Assembly (NCBI GenBank): GCA_947383275.1 | Contig: CANDCW010000003.1 | Span: 7,441 to 71,440, forward strand | Direction: 5' to 3' | DNA length: 64,000 nucleotides | Origin: an uncultured Bacillota bacterium | GTDB taxonomy: Bacteria; Bacillota; Clostridia; Oscillospirales; Oscillospiraceae | Part shown: positions 51,601 through 58,548 of the stretch, in pieces | How the letters are laid out: each line of letters opens with the position of its first letter | Position numbering within the stretch: position 1 is the stretch's first letter | Translations under genes and position numbers: made by a program | The notes under the pieces: generated by a model | Seen by the model: the letters and a program-made list of their open reading frames with translations, nothing else | The model's database searches: none | Told to the model about the DNA's origin: nothing

Positions 51601-54600
51601 GAGCATCCTGCTGGGGGATAGGGAGTACATCCCGGAACAGGGACGCCCGGTAGAACTGCTGATTATGGACGGAACCTGGCGGAAGCCGGAAGAGAGCGCC
51701 CGGCGTCCCAGCAAATTTACCATTGCCGGCTTGCCTCAGGTGATGTTCCAAAATCAGTTCCTGATGGAGCGGGAGATGAAAAAAGAGCCGCCCCGATTTG
51801 CGTTCCTGCGGCCGGTCGAAGCGAAAAAGAAAGCCTTCCGCGTGGACGGCTCCGTTCCCGTGTTAGCGGGCTATCTCCGTTGTGGGCAGGCAAATGATGC
51901 TCCGCGCATTATTCCTGTCTCCGCGCCGGAGGACGCCCGCGTCCGCTCCTGGCGGCAGCTGTCCTATTTGGACGGCACGGCGGAAGAAATATATGCCCAC
52001 GCAAAACGGGGAAGGTGGTACTACCACGAGCGGGTTACCGGCGTTCTGGATGACGAAAACCGGCCGCCAAGAAAGGTATTTTGGCCTAAGGGGGCGCGGT
52101 TCGATCAGATTCCCCTTCTATATGCCCAGGGTTGGCGGCTCCGCTACACCCAGGAGGAGCTTCCCCAATTTTCTTTCTCCGCCCGTGCAGTAATTGAAAA
52201 TGGGCTTCCGGAGGACGGCGGCTGGTATCCTGTTGCCGGAAGTACGGCCAACAGCCTATATATTGAGCTGATGCCCGGAAAAATCGTGGATATTCCCAGC
52301 TCTATACTGGTGGCGGGAAAGAAAAAAGATCATCTGTCCCGCATGTATACGAGGGTTTTTTCTCCCGGCGACCAGGTGCGGCTGTCCATGCCCCAGGTTC
52401 CTGTCGGTATGCGCGCCAAACTTCAGCTGACGGACATCCGTTTCGGGCTGCGCGGCGCGTTTGCGGAAGGGTCCGCGCTCCTGCCGGTTCAAGCGGTGAA
52501 AGAGGGCGGGCTGTCCTTGGGGAGCGGTATCTGGCAGATTACCGTGCCCTTCGAGGGGGACGAGGCGTGGGACGCCGGCGGCCTGGCGGCCCTGCGCCCC
52601 AATCAGCCCCTGAAAAAAATAACCTCATCCAGTGAAATTATGGAGGGGGACACGGTTTTAATCTCCTACCGCAACGGGCATTTCTTCATCCCGGGACTTC
52701 CGGAGCGGAACCTATGGATCAACCATGACCGGAATGCCAACGGCGGTTGGGTCGATCAGCTGCTGGCGGGGACAAGAGACGCGCTGGAAAAATTGTTTGC
52801 TGTTTTGCCGGCCCTGCCTGTCCGGGTGGCCAGAAAGCGCACGCTCAACGATAATCCCCACATTTGGTTTGCGTATGAGCAGGCCGGACTGGACGGGCTT
52901 GCCCCCGGGTGCCAGCTTCCCTGCATCTGCGTGGGAGAGCTTCCCGGCGGAGCGGGAGAGGATCGACCAGTCCTCATGCGGTCGGGGGCCCATATCTTAA
53001 AGGTGGATGGAGCGCGCCTTTTGCCTGGTATGTCCCCGGAACAGCGATCAGAAGCGGTGCGGTTTATGGTGAAGGCGCGTATTGTGCTTTGGATACACCT
53101 GGATGAGGAGGGCTGGGCCACCGGGCTTGCCCAACAGGGCGGCATGGACAGAAGGCTCCAGCTGCTGGCGCCCCTTCCCGCGTCGCAAGGCATTGTGTGC
53201 CGTGAGCAGGACACGCTGTCACTCTGCTGGCTTCCCGCCGGGGAAGCTGGCCGGGCCGGAGGCGCGGACGCCGGAGCCCTCTTCCGCATTTTGCCGCGGG
53301 AGTGTGCCGCGGTGGTTCGGGAAGACCGGACGGTATCCATCATTCAGACGCAGGAGAGCCGGCTGCAATTTGAGAGCTTGGGTGTCAACGGCCGTCAGTT
53401 CCGGGTGATCCCTAAACATTTGATGGACGGGGAAGAGGGGCAGGGTGTGTTCCGATACCTCTGCCAGCGGTACCCTGCGGGAGACATATTCTGGCTTGCC
53501 TCGGAGCGGGAGCTGCGCCGGGAGTGCGAGGAAGAAAGTCCCGTTCCGGTGGAAATTGTCCGAAAAAGCAAGGAGGATGTGGAGGTGGCGCCCGCCGGGA
53601 CGCGGCGCGTACCCCTGGATCTCGCCCCCTGGATTCTCGCCGGACTGCGCAGTGCCGCTCTGTCCGGCGGAGGCGCGTTCCAACCGGCTCAGTTTGAACA
53701 GGCGATACCGGAACGGTTTGCACAGTACAAGAGCGTGATTCAAAATGTAGAGTCGCTTCCTGCGGGAAGCGTCAGTGTCCCGCCGGGCGGCTGCGAGGTG
53801 AAGCTGTTGGCCCTGTTTAGCGTGTACCTGAAAAATGGGCGGAATATCCGGCGGATTTTTTCACATGTAAAAGGCCCCTTGGCAGATTGGCTGGAGAAAA
53901 CGGGAACGATATTGGCAAACGGCGCCAACGGGCCCGAAGAGGTGGACCTGCTTCCTGCCATCGCCGCAATTTTGCTCCTGTCGGCGCTGGGAGGGCGGGA
54001 AGAAGCCTTTTCAGGGCTTGCGGTCCACCTGGCCAGGATGCTTGGCAACCTGACCGGGGGAAACATCCATCAGGAGATCCTACTGGAACACTGGCTGCTC
54101 TCCAAGCAGCTCCATCCCCAAGGCAGTCTGTGGGACCGGCTGAACCGGCTGCGGCTGTACGGACAGGCGGTCACCGGAGAGGCCAGCGACAGGTTTGACG
54201 GAACCCTGACGCAGAAGCAGGCATTTTCCCTTACCAGCACATGCGGCAGCATTCTGGGCCGAAGCAGTATTCCAGACCGGGCAAGCGATCCCTCCCTGAC
54301 CGCGGTTGCCCGCGCGCTTCTGTTTGCGGCGGGGGCTGAGGCCGACTATGAGCGCCTATATCACTCCAGCCTTGCCGGACGGACGTGCTGCTTCCAAATT
54401 TACCGGCTTGGGAAAGCCCTTACGCCGGGCAGAAACCATAATCTGGCGGTTGAAAAGCTCGCCTATCCGCAGATCGATATCCTGAACAGAGTATTTTCCC
54501 AGCTCCGGCGGCAGGATGGGCTCCCGATTACACTGAACGCTCAAAATATGTATCCCATTTCTCCCGAGAACAGAATTTGGGCGGAGGAAGCATGCCAAAA

Positions 54601-54622
54601 GGGGATTGCGCTTCTCAGATAA
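45602..54622 (+). CDS. Giant protein of about 3,000 residues, unknown function (helical N-terminus, repeated beta domains)
   Basis: One uninterrupted frame encodes about 3,006 residues. Residues 1-840 are mostly helical and repeat-like (for example ILALSLLRTVAGQVPAEIL, HLALRAFAVPVIMCRLLRAL). Residues about 850-2,680 are beta-rich with many short strand-turn segments such as GDLVAVKRSDPPEVVSV, YDRVEGIVSRIANV and GDQVRLSMPQVP, suggestive of repeated OB/S1-like folds. Residues 2,690-3,006 are helical again. No signal peptide, transmembrane segment, Walker box, protease or nuclease motif was found. ATG at 45602 has GGTGGGAG 12 bases upstream; GTG at 45581 or 45584 are alternatives, and the frame is open back to 45458 inside the previous gene. 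It is 67 bases downstream of the metallophosphoesterase gene with no terminator between. Confidence 0.7.
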   Translation: MFLADWYFCRTIHLSIKETANFINVMLALRDPDMPVEEKSGALKQLCQMEPLNIAYALPALVDGLLAPRCRGKAQEEQAGQAAYAAAVKACIRSTVRGLSRYDYLQTAIEDLDCVSYEQLAQYLRELEFPPTDREPSRGYLEMESCSAEILALSLLRTVAGQVPAEILEIADPGAQKPWFSAALRGALGELPWALAVETLSLCGIPGSILLSYFPKDYWLCCPDKMELAARIFFPEGIGNVDRVLYEAFDLKRLTDLYAYVVNNAGPGGGLWLDAGMDKEQQKRYGAVLWQVTLWALAAEREPGACMQMLPSYWGIPLEAGQAGQHYQFGRVFQRILSKNRDAFHQADARLAVCSPWLLRKMERSGSRKMFPLKEYPELQQRHLALRAFAVPVIMCRLLRALPKDQNIPAYFLRLLLCYGDAFEFRTIRWTYYQLQEESKRLPDRYTPAIHGLLLCAYGAVRKLGTGQIDSRVPGQLVDLLWKESPVLNREYQQPRPHCNLFSESAFITAAHWAHESLSNVTFTHGIEENPWLCGGYASQGAQVCRWFFNEVWEYVEERAPGSIQRSAREATQLSFQIFPDILEESGRKAPGPANIPDVGNVSTQDLLLSNEMSFEDWMRVPSITEQRFKADAYSIALSLRLRALLTRRDDTRPSVAEDAWVSEWNRCFYSIQTKAELSRVCRYLISQFFTMQAAGPGQASTLLDACRLVIDTIAEFSNDAPFYLQHLAQELSRPLPIGDDSAALMRQSFLAALAQYMEQEKGLLPAERKKTQLLPYYMMMIADQFQSDPHYAKQLQNRRNAGRPAAFRCEREPAGAVSPGQFLNHALYHRNEDALQGLSANIQTPFYARLHNGFQNGAAAPRGEWQLGVVLSCSEDRQTRETCLSVNLGGGQAERVCCAMDRRCPDMGDLVAVKRSDPPEVVSVQHVSSQAELAQARGFEVSGSQVTVTVNGRRYCSVSRNQPVNSQANLWALRMWSPDVCAFHAMPAGYRGGACLVSLVELKGGGSFWKPEERGFHMLLAERFLSPKNPEREVTLVYIGQSAGEYLFSAAPGENYKVTEDVWEEESFRSFQDWLSGYKPDEVCGLRIKLRLTTDKRGAPRMALAERDAFDDTNVRFQNLFQDNQPLVIRRDGSKWIVPLEEEGGAAFVTAQLIRMPPGIQGTCGPASAEAQVEENGWDLVARRNRCLRVTALSVQEVTPELLPDSQLEYFLRLRAGSRVHLEQIKDRLFYGYYTGKLSSGIQVQVAAESVSWEPFKNTPRLFSNREAVVENVHYAPERTEAAAVPCQLSEEALSGYDRVEGIVSRIANVPKDALSQAENLCIGVNVLLNGRSVLLKEIPRSAFSPAPKKIGEIFEARKGPDGWVFRIRPRDVSVRALWRVVDHAGESEQHADGLFLRMTNVLGYGIRAVTQDVQAPVLHLWSPVARSALKDTILTGEGRAQCIGRRFCNASVFKWGFNMELVRLVTEKGEYIGEAPSGTFPRTLTNWNSCQLHIHSVSYGQDGFQYDMRRIFMAEAAEQRQKDEIDLERFAQWQSQYDKWCEAGDFHEIGVLKRSKDGPAVFVMEGLRLPRDGSRTAPYQEWTDRVVLPDSAPLVSGRNYDSNRVRAYLHLREGGWEASIRDARPMSLTEFARYLNVSPPGRSLSLTMIFAGYDDEERLIFEWGYGFTLVVEPGRLEIEHGAFGAHDLFFGDRIKGFALEVREEDGEWLLRIPHGKIGYEVEGRVWQDAVGGVVQHLKVRRVPSTNRLDISKVSVSMPDISKAADEGKHWEFCTIRNAVLDASSASRILESLPDAEEATVLARLDITENVKHVKVLHFTALCGDLKDELREGDVLCLVSGAIEPKIKDDSPRIGNDYRITFSMPQQADAHGSASLQVSVQRRYFSYDESILRVQYRKDPMACSGYYMMVRLLDKTAGAATSPVWQGSVTHGIRRPEGRLYDWARTERMPVVTLGEAGDDGRMPVEVAPGIISHIAVQTDAEPGMLAVLRIEDGALRAESILLGDREYIPEQGRPVELLIMDGTWRKPEESARRPSKFTIAGLPQVMFQNQFLMEREMKKEPPRFAFLRPVEAKKKAFRVDGSVPVLAGYLRCGQANDAPRIIPVSAPEDARVRSWRQLSYLDGTAEEIYAHAKRGRWYYHERVTGVLDDENRPPRKVFWPKGARFDQIPLLYAQGWRLRYTQEELPQFSFSARAVIENGLPEDGGWYPVAGSTANSLYIELMPGKIVDIPSSILVAGKKKDHLSRMYTRVFSPGDQVRLSMPQVPVGMRAKLQLTDIRFGLRGAFAEGSALLPVQAVKEGGLSLGSGIWQITVPFEGDEAWDAGGLAALRPNQPLKKITSSSEIMEGDTVLISYRNGHFFIPGLPERNLWINHDRNANGGWVDQLLAGTRDALEKLFAVLPALPVRVARKRTLNDNPHIWFAYEQAGLDGLAPGCQLPCICVGELPGGAGEDRPVLMRSGAHILKVDGARLLPGMSPEQRSEAVRFMVKARIVLWIHLDEEGWATGLAQQGGMDRRLQLLAPLPASQGIVCREQDTLSLCWLPAGEAGRAGGADAGALFRILPRECAAVVREDRTVSIIQTQESRLQFESLGVNGRQFRVIPKHLMDGEEGQGVFRYLCQRYPAGDIFWLASERELRRECEEESPVPVEIVRKSKEDVEVAPAGTRRVPLDLAPWILAGLRSAALSGGGAFQPAQFEQAIPERFAQYKSVIQNVESLPAGSVSVPPGGCEVKLLALFSVYLKNGRNIRRIFSHVKGPLADWLEKTGTILANGANGPEEVDLLPAIAAILLLSALGGREEAFSGLAVHLARMLGNLTGGNIHQEILLEHWLLSKQLHPQGSLWDRLNRLRLYGQAVTGEASDRFDGTLTQKQAFSLTSTCGSILGRSSIPDRASDPSLTAVARALLFAAGAEADYERLYHSSLAGRTCCFQIYRLGKALTPGRNHNLAVEKLAYPQIDILNRVFSQLRRQDGLPITLNAQNMYPISPENRIWAEEACQKGIALLR

Positions 54623-54655
54623 AGGGATGCCCGCAAAGCCCTGGCCGGCGCAGGC

Positions 54656-54696
54656 AAATGCCCCCCGGAGAGAAATAAACTCTCCGGGGGGCATTT
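54656..54696. terminator. Bidirectional terminator between the giant gene and ilvE
   Basis: A perfect 17-bp stem (54656-54672 with 54680-54696) and a 7-base loop, with A/T flanks usable on both strands. It lies between convergent genes. Confidence 0.93.
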
Positions 54697-54707
54697 CAGT
54701 GTACGTG

Positions 54708-55769
54708 TTACAGTTTCATGATCCAGTTGTGGGGATCGGCCACCCGGCCCCACTGGATGCCGGTGAGCTCATCGTAGAGCTTCTGCGTGATCTCGCCAAT
54801 CTGATTGTTGGACACGGTGACTTTTTTACCGCCCATCGCCAGCTCGCCAATGGGAGATACAACGGCGGCGGTACCGGTGCCCCAGGCCTCCTCCAGCGTG
54901 CCGTTTTCGGCGGCCTGGAAGAGCTCTTCGGCGGAGATGCGGCGCTCCTCCACCTCGTAGCCCCAGTCCTTGAGCAGCTGGATGCAGGAGCGGCGGGTGA
55001 TGCCGTCCAGCACGGAGCCGTTCAGGTCGGGGGTGAGGATCTTGCCGGCCACCTTAAACATCACATTCATGGAGCCGACCTCTTCAATATACTTGCGGAG
55101 AACGCCGTCCAGCCACAGCACCTGGCTGTAGCCGGCCTTCTCAGCCAGGTCGCCGGCCCGGAGGGAGGCGGCATAGTTGCCGCCGGTTTTGGCCATGCCC
55201 ATGCCGCCCTTGACGGCGCGAACATCCCTCTCCTCCACGTAAATTTTCACAGGGTTCAAACCCTCGGGGTAGTAAGCGCCCACAGGGCACACCACCACAA
55301 TATACTGTACATGGTGGGAGGAGTGGACGCCCAGGGCGGCGTCCAGGCCGATCATAAAGGGGCGGATATATAAAGAGGTGTCCTTCTCGTGGGGGACCCA
55401 GTCCTGCTCCACCTTCACCAGCTCGGTGATGCCGGCCAGGGCCAGCTCTTCGGGAATCTGGGGCAGGCACAGCCGTTCGGCAGACTTGTTCATCCGGTCG
55501 ATATTATCCTTCGGGCGGAAGAGCTGAATAGAGCCGTCGGCGGTACGGTATGCCTTCAAGCCCTCGAAGATTTCTTCCCCGTAGTGGAGCACCTTTGCGG
55601 CGGGATCAATCTGGAGGGGGCCGTAGGGGACGATCCGGGCGTCATGCCAGCCCTGGCCGGCGTCGTAGTCCACAATGAACATATGGTCGGTCATGGCCTT
55701 GCCGAATACCAGCGTGGAGGAATCGGGCTTTTCCTTCAGGGCAGCGGCACGGGTTAATTTGATTTCCAT
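54708..55769 (-). CDS. ilvE: Branched-chain-amino-acid aminotransferase
   Basis: A 353-residue fold-type IV PLP aminotransferase of the BCAT type. Motifs: LHYGEEIFEGLKAYR near residue 61, LYIRPFMIGLDAALGV near 132, GMAKTGGNYAASL near 190 (PLP Lys in the family's GxKxxxNY-like segment), VLWLDGVLRKYIEEVGSMNVMF near 217 and GITRRSCIQLLKDWG near 255. It catalyses the last step of Leu, Ile and Val synthesis or the first step of their breakdown. It is transcribed alone from its own promoter. AGGAGTG lies eight bases before the ATG. Length is usual. Confidence 0.95.
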   Translation of the reverse strand: MEIKLTRAAALKEKPDSSTLVFGKAMTDHMFIVDYDAGQGWHDARIVPYGPLQIDPAAKVLHYGEEIFEGLKAYRTADGSIQLFRPKDNIDRMNKSAERLCLPQIPEELALAGITELVKVEQDWVPHEKDTSLYIRPFMIGLDAALGVHSSHHVQYIVVVCPVGAYYPEGLNPVKIYVEERDVRAVKGGMGMAKTGGNYAASLRAGDLAEKAGYSQVLWLDGVLRKYIEEVGSMNVMFKVAGKILTPDLNGSVLDGITRRSCIQLLKDWGYEVEERRISAEELFQAAENGTLEEAWGTGTAAVVSPIGELAMGGKKVTVSNNQIGEITQKLYDELTGIQWGRVADPHNWIMKL

Positions 55770-55806
55770 GGTAAATCACTCCTGCTTCCATTTTAGGATA
55801 ATTTCT

Positions 55807-55834
55807 ATTATAACAGTATTTTTGTATCGGTCAA
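55807..55834 (-). promoter_or_regulatory. Promoter of ilvE
   Basis: On the minus strand, TTGACC (55834-55829), a 16-base spacer and TATAAT (55812-55807) lie about 40 bases before the ilvE start. No T-box, leader peptide or riboswitch was seen in the short leader. Confidence 0.75.
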
Positions 55835-55857
55835 GGGCCTTGCACCGTATTTTGTGC

Positions 55858-55886
55858 TTGTACTTCCCGGCTCAATTTGATATAAT
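55858..55886 (+). promoter_or_regulatory. Promoter of the gdpP-rplI-dnaB unit
   Basis: TTGTAC (55858-55863), a 17-base spacer and TATAAT (55881-55886) sit 138 bases before the gdpP start. It is divergent from the ilvE promoter. Confidence 0.75.
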
Positions 55887-56024
55887 AAAATGTCTTTTCT
55901 CCCCGCTGCGGGCGGACGCTAAAATAACCGGCCGTCATAGGCGCGTATTGAGGCTTTTTGCCCTCCGCTTCGTTCGGGAAGAGGAGGGGCTGCTGTCAAA
56001 ACGCAGAGAAGGAGGCATCCTCCG

Positions 56025-58007
56025 TTGAACCGCAAAATGAACCAGCTGCTTCAGCCCAGCTTCCGGCTGTATTTCTTGTGCCTGATTCTGTTTGCCCTGC
56101 TGTCCGCGGCGTTTTCCCTGCCGCTGGCAGGGGTGGAGTTGGCCCTTGTTGCCCTGCTGTGGGTATACAGCAGGGAGAGTGCCCGCCGCAGGCGGCGGGA
56201 GATCAACAAGTATCTGGACAGCTTCACCGGCAATGTGGACTCCGCCACCAAGGACACCATGATAAACTCCCCCCTGCCCATGGTGCTGTTCCGCCCGGAG
56301 AGCGATGATATCATCTGGACAAACGACCGCTTCCTCCGCCTGTCCGACCAGCGTGAGCACTTGTACGATGCCAAGTTGTCCGCCCTCATTCCCGGCTTTG
56401 ATCCCCACTGGCTCATGGAGGGCAAAAGCCAGTGCCCCGCCGAAGTGAGCTACGCCGGGCGCAGTTTTCTGGTTTTTGGCCACCTGGTACGCACCGGGGG
56501 CCGCAGCGGCGGCTTTTTGGCTACCACCTACTGGGTGGACATCACGGAACTTGCCCAGGTCCGGGATTTGTACCTGTCCAGCCGTCCGGTAGCCGCCGTG
56601 CTGCTGCTGGACAACTATGAGGATCTGCTGAAAAACCTGTCGGAGAACGACCGTTCCACCATCATGGCCGAGATAGACAGCCGTATCGAAGCCTGGGTGG
56701 CCGGGACGGGGGGAATTCTGCGCCGTTTCCAGCGGGAGCGGTATCTGTTCCTCTTTGAGGAGCGCTACCTGAGCAAATTTATCGAGAGCAAGTTCGACAT
56801 TCTGGACGCCATCCATCAGGTGGTCAATCCCAGCGGGATGAACGCGTCCCTGTCCATCGGCGTGGGTATGGATGGGGACAGCTACAAGGAGCTGCTGGAC
56901 TTTGCCAACCTGTCTATCGATATGGCCCTGTCCCGGGGCGGCGACCAGGCGGTAATCCGCAACCGGCTTACCTTCGAGTTCTACGGCGGCCGGTCCAAGG
57001 AGACGGAAAAGCGCACCAAAGTAAAGAGCCGGGTCATGGCTAACGCCCTGTCCTCTCTCATCTCCGACTCCTCTCAGGTCTTTATCATGGGCCACAGGGC
57101 CCCGGACAACGACGCCGTGGGCGCGGCAGCCGGGGTGTGCTCTCTGTGCCGGAAGAACGGCATCCCCGCCCATATCATCCAGGAGGCAGGGACCACTCCG
57201 GCCCAGGAGCTGATCGACCGCCTTCAGCAGCTTCCCGAGTACCACGACCGCTTCCTCTACGCTCAGGACGCTATGATTATTGCTGACAGCCGTTCCCTAG
57301 TTGTGGTAGTGGACACCAACCGCCCTGAACAGGTCCAGGCTCTGGAACTCCTCCAGAGCTGCAACCGGGTGGCCGTCATCGACCACCACCGCCGGGCGGC
57401 CACCTATATTGAGGGCGCGGCACTCAACTACCACGAGCCCTACGCCTCTTCCGCCTCGGAGCTGGTTACCGAGCTGCTGCAATACGTAATTGAGCCCAAC
57501 CATCTGCTCCGCGCCGAGGCGGAGGCGCTGCTGGCCGGCATTGTGCTGGATACCAAGAACTTCACCATGCGCACCGGCGGGCGGACCTTTGAGGCCGCGG
57601 CGTTCCTCCGCCGCTCCGGAGCCGACACGGCCGAGGTGAAGAAGCTGTTCCAAAATGATCTGGCGGGCACCATTGCCAAGTACTCCATCATCCAGAACGC
57701 CAAGCTCTACCGCAACAACATCGCTGTGGCTGTGGCGGACAGGCCGGTGGGCCGGGTCACAGCGGCCCAGGCGGCGGATGAGCTGCTCAATATCATCGGC
57801 ATCGACGCCTCCTTCGTCATCTCCCCCGACGGGGAGCGGGTGAATATATCTGGGCGGTCTATGGGGGATACCAACGTCCAAATTATTCTGGAGAAGTTGG
57901 GGGGGGGCGGCAATGCCGCCGCCGCCGGCGGCCAGATTGTCGGCAAGTCTGTGGACGAGGTCGCCCAGGACCTGGCCCGGGCCATCGACCAGTACCTGGA
58001 GGAGTAG
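56025..58007 (+). CDS. gdpP: Cyclic-di-AMP phosphodiesterase GdpP (DHH family)
   Basis: A 660-residue membrane protein with the GdpP/YybT layout. Two N-terminal transmembrane helices (residues 13-50) are followed by a degenerate PAS domain (about 75-160) and a degenerate GGDEF domain (about 170-300, lacking the GGDEF sequence). The DHH phosphoesterase domain has FIMGHRAPDNDAVGAA near 353, DTN near 428 and VIDHHRRA near 450. The C-terminal DHHA1 domain carries GGGGNAAAAGGQ near 630. It hydrolyses cyclic-di-AMP to pApA, controlling osmotic and wall homeostasis. TTG at 56025 lies nine bases after AGAAGGAGG; ATG at 56037 is too far from it. Gene order gdpP-rplI-dnaB is typical of Firmicutes. Confidence 0.95.
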   Translation: MNRKMNQLLQPSFRLYFLCLILFALLSAAFSLPLAGVELALVALLWVYSRESARRRRREINKYLDSFTGNVDSATKDTMINSPLPMVLFRPESDDIIWTNDRFLRLSDQREHLYDAKLSALIPGFDPHWLMEGKSQCPAEVSYAGRSFLVFGHLVRTGGRSGGFLATTYWVDITELAQVRDLYLSSRPVAAVLLLDNYEDLLKNLSENDRSTIMAEIDSRIEAWVAGTGGILRRFQRERYLFLFEERYLSKFIESKFDILDAIHQVVNPSGMNASLSIGVGMDGDSYKELLDFANLSIDMALSRGGDQAVIRNRLTFEFYGGRSKETEKRTKVKSRVMANALSSLISDSSQVFIMGHRAPDNDAVGAAAGVCSLCRKNGIPAHIIQEAGTTPAQELIDRLQQLPEYHDRFLYAQDAMIIADSRSLVVVVDTNRPEQVQALELLQSCNRVAVIDHHRRAATYIEGAALNYHEPYASSASELVTELLQYVIEPNHLLRAEAEALLAGIVLDTKNFTMRTGGRTFEAAAFLRRSGADTAEVKKLFQNDLAGTIAKYSIIQNAKLYRNNIAVAVADRPVGRVTAAQAADELLNIIGIDASFVISPDGERVNISGRSMGDTNVQIILEKLGGGGNAAAAGGQIVGKSVDEVAQDLARAIDQYLEE

Positions 58008-58065
58008 GCGCGCGTTATGGTGCGCCCGCAAAACAAAATCCAAAAACCGGAAAGGATTGATTGAA

Positions 58066-58512
58066 ATGAAAGTGATTTTACAGCAGGATGTGCGCGGTCA
58101 GGGCAAAAAGGGCCAGCTAGTGGACGTGTCCGATGGATACGCCCGCAACTTCCTTCTGCCCCGGAAGCTGGCCGTCATTGCCACCGCAGAGAACCTGAAC
58201 ACCATGAAGCAGCAGGAAAAAGCCAAGAAGGCGCAGGAGGCCGCGGAAAAAGCCGAGGCCGAGGCCACCGCCAAGCGTCTGGAGGGACTTATGGTAAAAA
58301 TTCCCGCCAAATCCGGCGAGGGCGGGCGGCTGTTCGGGGCCGTGACCGGCAAGGAAGTTTCTGAGGCGCTGGCCGCGCAGCATTCCATCAACATTGCCAA
58401 AACCAAGCTGGTGCTGGACGAACCCATCAAATCCTGCGGCAGCTACCAGATTAAGGCCAAGCTGGGCTATGAGGTCAGCGGCACCGTCAACGTGCTGGTG
58501 GTCGAAGGTTGA
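58066..58512 (+). CDS. rplI: 50S ribosomal protein L9
   Basis: A 148-residue L9 protein. The N-terminal rRNA-binding domain begins MKVILQQDVRGQGKKGQLVDV and contains the family signature GYARNFLLPRKLAV. A long connecting helix (residues 50-75, Lys/Glu/Ala-rich) and the C-terminal domain (GGRLFGAVTGKEVSEAL) follow. It binds domain V of 23S rRNA and helps keep the reading frame. AAAGGA lies upstream of ATG 58066. It lies between gdpP and dnaB. Confidence 0.98.
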   Translation: MKVILQQDVRGQGKKGQLVDVSDGYARNFLLPRKLAVIATAENLNTMKQQEKAKKAQEAAEKAEAEATAKRLEGLMVKIPAKSGEGGRLFGAVTGKEVSEALAAQHSINIAKTKLVLDEPIKSCGSYQIKAKLGYEVSGTVNVLVVEG

Positions 58513-58548
58513 GCGGACCGCCGCTGCTTTTGGGAGGAGGTGGCCTGA

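Noticed and set aside
55770..56024. T-box or leader-peptide attenuator before ilvE
   Set aside because: Only about 35 bases separate promoter and start on the minus strand; no T-box sequence or terminator hairpin.
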